A DNA stretch of 64,000 nt from Bacteroidota bacterium (GTDB taxonomy: Bacteria > Bacteroidota > Bacteroidia > Chitinophagales > Chitinophagaceae). The stretch is taken from the NCBI GenBank assembly GCA_023417815.1, contig JAEZEI010000021.1:1-64000 (forward strand), written 5' to 3'. Below, piece after piece: positions 59,528 to 64,000 of this stretch (positions are counted from its first letter, which is position 1; every line of letters begins with the position of its first letter). Under the pieces are notes generated by a model. It was not told where the DNA came from. It saw only the letters and a program-made list of their open reading frames with translations, and ran no database searches. A program made the translations under genes and the position numbers.

Positions 59528-60492
59528 CGTGGTATCTCCAGTTTATTCAGGATGTTTGAAACGATGTCTTCGGGAGTTATCCCTTCCATTTCCTTTTCCG
59601 GGGTAAGCATGATTCGATGGCACAATACATAAGGTGCCAGGTGAATAATGTCTTCAGGAATTACGAAATCGCGTCCGTTCATGACTGCGTGGCCTTTTGA
59701 TGACCTTAGAAGAGAAAGAGAGGCTCTTGGCGATGCACCAAGATATATAGAAGGATTATTCCTGGTTTCGTTAATGATCGACGCAATGAACCTGATTAAT
59801 GGGGGCTCAACTTTTACTGCATTCACAATGTCTCTGTAGGTACGAAGATCGAATGCATTTAAAAGGGGCGAAACCTTTTCAAGCAAAACAGGGCCTGAGC
59901 CAGATTGCTGGTTTTCGAGGATTGAAATTTCTTCCTCTAAATTTGGATAACCCACATTAAGTTTAAAAAGAAACCTGTCGAGTTGTGCTTCGGGCAGGCG
60001 ATATGTACCTTCCTGCTCTATTGGGTTTTGGGTGGCAAGCACCACGAATGGAGGCTCCATATAATGGGTATTGCCATCTATTGTTACTTGTCTTTCTTCC
60101 ATCACTTCAAAGAGTGCCGACTGGGTCTTTGCAGGCGCCCTGTTTATTTCATCAATTAAGATGATATTACTGAAAATGGGTCCTTTCTTGAATTCGAAAC
60201 TTCCTCCTCCGGGGTTAAAAACTGTAGTCCCCAACACATCTCCCGGCATCATATCAGGTGTAAACTGGATCCTTGAAAAATCAACATCAATGATCCTTGC
60301 TAATAATTTGGCAGAAAGAGTTTTTGCAACTCCGGGAACCCCTTCAATTAATACATGACCGTCCGTCAATAAGGAAAGGATCAGTAAGTCTACCAGATCA
60401 TGTTGACCAACGATTACTTTTCCCATTTCGGTCCTTACCTTTTCCATCATATCCCCTATTGCGGAGATCTCCAGATTCTGTTGATTATCCAT
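59524..60492 (-). CDS. MoxR-type AAA+ ATPase
   Basis: A 322-residue AAA+ ATPase. Walker A is GVPGVAKT (51-58), Walker B ILIDEINRAP (111-120), sensor 1 LATQNPIEQEGTYRLPEAQLDRFLF, and the C-terminal lid has ASPRASLSLLRSSKGHA. MoxR proteins act as chaperones for VWA/DUF58 partners. It overlaps DUF58 by 4 bp and sits 5 bp downstream of the DUF4350 gene, so the cluster is translated from one message. Confidence 0.95.
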   Translation of the reverse strand: MDNQQNLEISAIGDMMEKVRTEMGKVIVGQHDLVDLLILSLLTDGHVLIEGVPGVAKTLSAKLLARIIDVDFSRIQFTPDMMPGDVLGTTVFNPGGGSFEFKKGPIFSNIILIDEINRAPAKTQSALFEVMEERQVTIDGNTHYMEPPFVVLATQNPIEQEGTYRLPEAQLDRFLFKLNVGYPNLEEEISILENQQSGSGPVLLEKVSPLLNAFDLRTYRDIVNAVKVEPPLIRFIASIINETRNNPSIYLGASPRASLSLLRSSKGHAVMNGRDFVIPEDIIHLAPYVLCHRIMLTPEKEMEGITPEDIVSNILNKLEIPR

Positions 60493-60497
60493 ATATT

Positions 60498-61649
60498 CTA
60501 TTTGTAAAACATTTGAATTATTTGCTCAAGCCGGATCAGATCAGCATCGCTTATCTCTTCTTCCTGGTTAATACGTTTTATTATGGAAAACAACTCCGCA
60601 ATATCCTGCTGCTCCACGCCGGTTTTTGCAGAAAACTTTTCTACCGGCATTTCAGACATATTCTGAATAAACCATTTCCTGGTTATATGATCATGCAGGC
60701 GAACGACCATTTTCTGTCCAATTACCCTGTTTTCAGCAGTATGAATATACAATTCTGTTATTGTCTCCATGAATGAAGCGGGTGTCATCTTTTGTTCCTG
60801 AACCTGAATGACCGCCCTTCTCCTTTTTGAATTAAACAAAATAAATAACAATAGCAATAACACTCCGATCCAAAAAGCTGCAGCAAGCGATGGATACCGG
60901 AGAATTTCCGAAAGGGTGGATCCACCTCCCTCACTTTGCTTCTTTAATTTTGAATAATAATTATCCCAGTACCATTTTGATGTGGGATATGGCAATAACC
61001 GGAAAATATTTCTCAGGTACAGGTAATTATCATTCGATAAAATAAAATAGTTGCTGAAAACCCTGGGATCAGAAAATAAAATTATCCTGCCGCCTTCCCT
61101 CTCAAATGACAAAGCATTTGCCCTTCCTTCAGAATTAAATCCGAGGACCTTTACCCGGGAAGTGTCAGCCAGGAAATAGCTTGAGAATCTTTTATGGAAG
61201 AATGAATATCGTTTCCCGGAAGTATCATATTCCTTTTTCAGGGATACGCGTCCATCCTCAAAGGTTCGTGGTAAATCCGGAGATATTTGTTTCATTCCTA
61301 CTGCCTTCTGTAAAAGAGAATCAATTTCACCAGAAGCAATAATCGCGGTATTGCCTGCTGATGCAAAAAGCATCAGGCTTTCTATATCATTCTCTGAAAG
61401 ATCAAGGTATTTTGAAATTGAAATATAAACTGCAGCCGAATCTTCATTGGTGAGGTATATCTGGTGAATTGAAGTATTCGAGATCTCATGGTTTCCATAA
61501 AATACAAGAGATGACAGATCATACATGACAGAAGCACCAAATGGTTTATGTTCTGAATATCCAAAGGTTTCAGTCATATCCGGCAACCTTCCTTCTCTTT
61601 CGCAGGATAAAATGAAACATAAAATCGCCGCCACGAATAATCTTTTCAT
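60498..61649 (-). CDS. DUF4350 membrane protein (lipoprotein-like N-terminus)
   Basis: A 383-residue protein. Its N-terminus MKRLFVAAILCFILSCERE carries a lipobox (LSC). The DUF4350 domain spans about 35-215, with EHKPFGASVMYDLSSL and the region of 'GGRIILFSDPRVFSNYFI'. A membrane helix follows (about 255-275), then a cytoplasmic helical tail (KMTPASFMETITELYIHTAENRVIG). DUF4350 proteins occur in the MoxR-DUF58 cluster; function unknown. It overlaps the DUF4129 gene by 4 bp. Confidence 0.88.
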   Translation of the reverse strand: MKRLFVAAILCFILSCEREGRLPDMTETFGYSEHKPFGASVMYDLSSLVFYGNHEISNTSIHQIYLTNEDSAAVYISISKYLDLSENDIESLMLFASAGNTAIIASGEIDSLLQKAVGMKQISPDLPRTFEDGRVSLKKEYDTSGKRYSFFHKRFSSYFLADTSRVKVLGFNSEGRANALSFEREGGRIILFSDPRVFSNYFILSNDNYLYLRNIFRLLPYPTSKWYWDNYYSKLKKQSEGGGSTLSEILRYPSLAAAFWIGVLLLLLFILFNSKRRRAVIQVQEQKMTPASFMETITELYIHTAENRVIGQKMVVRLHDHITRKWFIQNMSEMPVEKFSAKTGVEQQDIAELFSIIKRINQEEEISDADLIRLEQIIQMFYK

Positions 61650-62362
61650 CTGCCGGATATTTTTGTTTGGATCTTATCAAATTCTACGGCCAGCTCCTGG
61701 TATTGTTCTGCTGAAACAGGACGTTTACCATACCAGGCATATTCATAAGCAAGGACGATCCGTTTGAAATCGTACCTTATTTCCTGGTTGATCTCGCGGA
61801 TATAGTCACGGTTCGATTTGCCGGGAGAAGATTCCAGTACGCCTTTTTCATTCAGCTTATCCAGTAATTCAAGGAAACGGATCCTTACCGCCAGGCGATA
61901 ATCATGATTCTGCAATGCAACGGCAATATTTCCGTAACTGGCCTTCATGCTGTCTTCTTCATGCTCCGAAACAGAAAGAGGAATGGTTCTTTTGCCGAGG
62001 CCTCCGGTTTGTGCTTTGAAAATCCGGAAAATGAAATAAGAAAGAAAAGAGATCACTATAATGATCGCAGGATACAAAAACCATGGAGTATCAAATACGC
62101 TTTTCCTTCCAATATCGGGGATTGTGATTTTATTGCTGTTCCTGTTGCGGCTTCGTAACAGGCTATCAAGATTCGCCAGGTAATCATACCGACGGTATTC
62201 CCTGTACTCTGTTATCACTTCAGCATTAATGACCTCTTCGTGGTTGTTCTCCGGCACATGCAATTCAATTTCCTCCTGGGATTCAAGCACTATTCCAGAT
62301 GTGTCCTGTGCTATAGACACGCCGGCAAGAAGAATAAGGATCAGAAAAATGGTGTATCTCAT
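61646..62362 (-). CDS. DUF4129 domain protein
   Basis: A 238-residue protein with a signal peptide (MRYTIFLILILLAGVSIAQ) and one membrane helix (about 96-113). The C-terminal cytoplasmic part (about 140-235) is DUF4129: LAVRIRFLELLDKLNEKG, then SNRDYIREI and FKRIVLAYEYAWYGKRPV. This domain is found in the same clusters as DUF58 and transglutaminase-like proteins. The gene overlaps its neighbours by 4 bp on each side. Confidence 0.88.
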   Translation of the reverse strand: MRYTIFLILILLAGVSIAQDTSGIVLESQEEIELHVPENNHEEVINAEVITEYREYRRYDYLANLDSLLRSRNRNSNKITIPDIGRKSVFDTPWFLYPAIIIVISFLSYFIFRIFKAQTGGLGKRTIPLSVSEHEEDSMKASYGNIAVALQNHDYRLAVRIRFLELLDKLNEKGVLESSPGKSNRDYIREINQEIRYDFKRIVLAYEYAWYGKRPVSAEQYQELAVEFDKIQTKISGR

Positions 62363-63339
62363 TTTTTCAGCGAAGCCTTATGAAGTTTTATTGGATAGAA
62401 TATGAAATACCAGCATATGAAAAGGAAGGACAGGATCAGGATTGAAAATCCGACCCATACAGGCAAACCCCCTGTAACACCCGACTCAAAAGTACGGCTC
62501 ATCTTATGTGTGATATAACTTTCGAAGAAAGCAGCGAGGATAAAAAAAGGAATCAGCGCAACAAGGATCTTGGCAGCATCCCTTACAGCGTTCCTGAAGG
62601 ATTGAAGGCGGGTATAGGTTGCAGGAAACAATATTCCTTTCGCAACAACAAAGCCTGCCGTTCCGGCTATCACCAAAGATGCGATCTCAATGGTTCCGTG
62701 TATCCAGATTACCACTACAGACTGCCATCCGAGTTCATGTGCGAAAAACATGTACTGAAACGAACCCAGCATCAATCCATTGCTCCACAGGATATTCAGC
62801 GTAAATAAACCTGCAGTGAAGCCCCCCATGAAAGTAAGAAAGGAGACCCTTATGTTGTTCAGTGCAATGCGTACAAGCATGGTAAAAGGATTATCATCCT
62901 TATAAACTCCGAATGGATCGCCATTTTTGATATTACTTTCCGTCATTTCAACATATTCAGGCGAAAGGACAGCTGAAATGAAATCAGGATTGGAATGACT
63001 TGAAAAAACGCCAATAGCAACGAACAGCAAAAAAAGCACAAGTGTAAATAACAACACACCGTGGTGCTTTCTGAATAAAAGCGGCAGATCAAACTTCCAG
63101 AAAGAAAATGCCCGGGCTAATTTGTGCCTGCGCTTACGATAAATTTCCTGGTAGAACCCTGCAGCTATGCCATTGATCCATCGGGTTACCTTGCTCTTAG
63201 GATAATAAGTCCTTGCATATGCCAGGTCATCCATAAGCGTTATGAAACGCCGGGCAGTTTCATCAGGATCACTTTCCCGCTGCTTTTGATAGCGCTTCCA
63301 CTTTTCTGCGTTTCTTTTTATGAATAAAGCTTCCCGCAT
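62359..63339 (-). CDS. Stage II sporulation protein M-like (SpoIIM) membrane protein
   Basis: A 326-residue multi-pass membrane protein. I start it at the ATG at 63339 (MREALFIKRNAEKWKRYQ); a GTG eight codons upstream is also possible. About five or six membrane helices are seen from about residue 115 on. The family pattern is NNIRVSFLTFMGGFTAGLFTL, then HGTIEIASLVIAGTAGF. SpoIIM-like proteins in non-sporulating bacteria sit in MoxR clusters; their role is unknown. It is the first gene of the minus-strand operon, divergent from the RDD gene with 59 bp between starts. Confidence 0.9.
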   Translation of the reverse strand: MREALFIKRNAEKWKRYQKQRESDPDETARRFITLMDDLAYARTYYPKSKVTRWINGIAAGFYQEIYRKRRHKLARAFSFWKFDLPLLFRKHHGVLLFTLVLFLLFVAIGVFSSHSNPDFISAVLSPEYVEMTESNIKNGDPFGVYKDDNPFTMLVRIALNNIRVSFLTFMGGFTAGLFTLNILWSNGLMLGSFQYMFFAHELGWQSVVVIWIHGTIEIASLVIAGTAGFVVAKGILFPATYTRLQSFRNAVRDAAKILVALIPFFILAAFFESYITHKMSRTFESGVTGGLPVWVGFSILILSFLFICWYFIFYPIKLHKASLKK

Positions 63340-63398
63340 CAGGTATTTCCTACAATTTGACACTAATTTGATAAATAAAAAAATGGATATTTGAATTC

Positions 63399-64000
63399 AT
63401 GGCAATTATTAGGGTCGCAACATCTTTCAACGTAGATCTTGATTTTGAAATCGCACCTTTTCACAAAAGGTTACTGGCCTATTTCATCGACTTCTCATTG
63501 CTGATCTGCTACCTGTATGTGATAAAGTATATACTATATGGTTTCCTTGATCTGAATATGAAAGAAAACATGGGGATGGACATTATCGTGATCTCCATAC
63601 CTATGTTGCTTTATCCGTTTTGTAGTGAACTATTCCTGAATGGCCAGAGTGTTGGAAAAAAAATCATGAAGATCAGGGTAATGAGCCTCTCAGGTAATGA
63701 GCCTTCTGTTGGACAATATATTATCAGGTGGGTGACCCGTTTTTTTGAATGGCCTTTTCTCTTTGGATATGTAGTTCTAAGCGGGCCTGCTATTTACGCA
63801 TATATATTCATTACAGCTTTTCTTGGGCTTGGGGTGCTTATCATCATGACAGTAACTCCGAAAAGTCAGCGGCTTGGAGATCTTGCAGCAGGAACAGTGG
63901 TTGTGAACACCCGGACAGATCTGAATATTGCCGATACTATTTTCATTGAAACCGTTCAGCAGGGATATACACCAAAATATCCTGAGGTTATGCAATTAAC
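63399..64000 (+). CDS. RDD-family membrane protein (3' end beyond window)
   Basis: A partial gene: 200 codons are in the window and no stop is reached. The start is ATG at 63399 (MAIIRVATSFNVDLDFEIAP). RDD features are visible: HKRLLAYFIDFSLLICYLYV with the Arg and Asp in the first helix, GQSVGKKIMKIRVM, and SQRLGDLAAGTVVVN. Four membrane helices. RDD proteins are usually part of the same MoxR-DUF58 gene neighbourhood. They are thought to be small membrane transport or ion-related proteins; no function is proved. Confidence 0.88.
   Translation, partial: MAIIRVATSFNVDLDFEIAPFHKRLLAYFIDFSLLICYLYVIKYILYGFLDLNMKENMGMDIIVISIPMLLYPFCSELFLNGQSVGKKIMKIRVMSLSGNEPSVGQYIIRWVTRFFEWPFLFGYVVLSGPAIYAYIFITAFLGLGVLIIMTVTPKSQRLGDLAAGTVVVNTRTDLNIADTIFIETVQQGYTPKYPEVMQL

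Overview
The window looks like chromosomal DNA of a Bacteroidota species, most probably of the Chitinophagaceae type. Three lines of evidence point there: four secreted proteins end in type A sorting domains for the type IX secretion system (T9SS); a DUF5103 T9SS plug protein is present; and several genes carry the phylum-specific promoter element TAnnTTTG. The genus assignment is inference. No prophage, integrative element, CRISPR array or antibiotic cluster is visible.

Layout. 1-690: gene-free, with a 7-bp repeat tract and an array of about 42-bp hairpin units. 691-1983: OmpA-family protein. 2191-2561: eight REP-like palindromic units, directly upstream of a single-domain HUH transposase of the IS200/RAYT type (2652-3107). 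3090-6383: first large T9SS cargo protein. 6787-13903: mostly minus-strand small stress and housekeeping genes (NTF2-like, VOC, AHSA1-like, DUF1801, DUF418, DUF4383, DinB, PhzF). 14031-16749: OmpA-type lipoprotein, then a DUF2157/GDYXXLXY membrane pair. 16744-27574: three more T9SS cargo genes and an XRE-type regulator with coiled coils, all on the minus strand. 27753-30197: TonB-dependent-receptor-like barrel. 30378-30452: tRNA-Val. 30573-31171: clpS and two tiny overlapping ORFs. 31223-37684: exonuclease/GIY-YIG fusion, valS, GNAT, a GldM-C-like protein, SIMPL protein and an Lrp/AsnC regulator, which is divergent from ahcY (37796-39124).

39226-47468 is a signalling operon: receiver proteins, two histidine kinases (one CHASE3-GAF-kinase with three receivers), stand-alone CheR and CheB, then a DinB protein and pdxJ. 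No CheA, CheW or chemoreceptor is present. 47461-49809 holds a TlpA-like thioredoxin, a divergent TrpF lacking the catalytic cysteine, and TrpG. 50549-50642 is the small SRP RNA, followed by a transaldolase-like aldolase. 51322-58183 carries a LolC/E-like permease, the T9SS plug protein, a TrmH-family methyltransferase, a TamL/BamA-like outer-membrane protein and TruB. 58205 to the end is the MoxR-DUF58-DUF4350-DUF4129-SpoIIM cluster with a divergent RDD gene cut by the window edge.

The most notable non-standard features are the transposase with its REP-like array (two spacers have lost exactly an 8-nt hairpin loop), the CheR/CheB pair attached to a hybrid kinase with a Glu/Gln-rich coiled coil, phased direct repeats in front of the XRE and ahcY genes, the active-site-altered TrpF, and several unrelated families of intergenic hairpins. 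Everything is read by eye; no database search was run.
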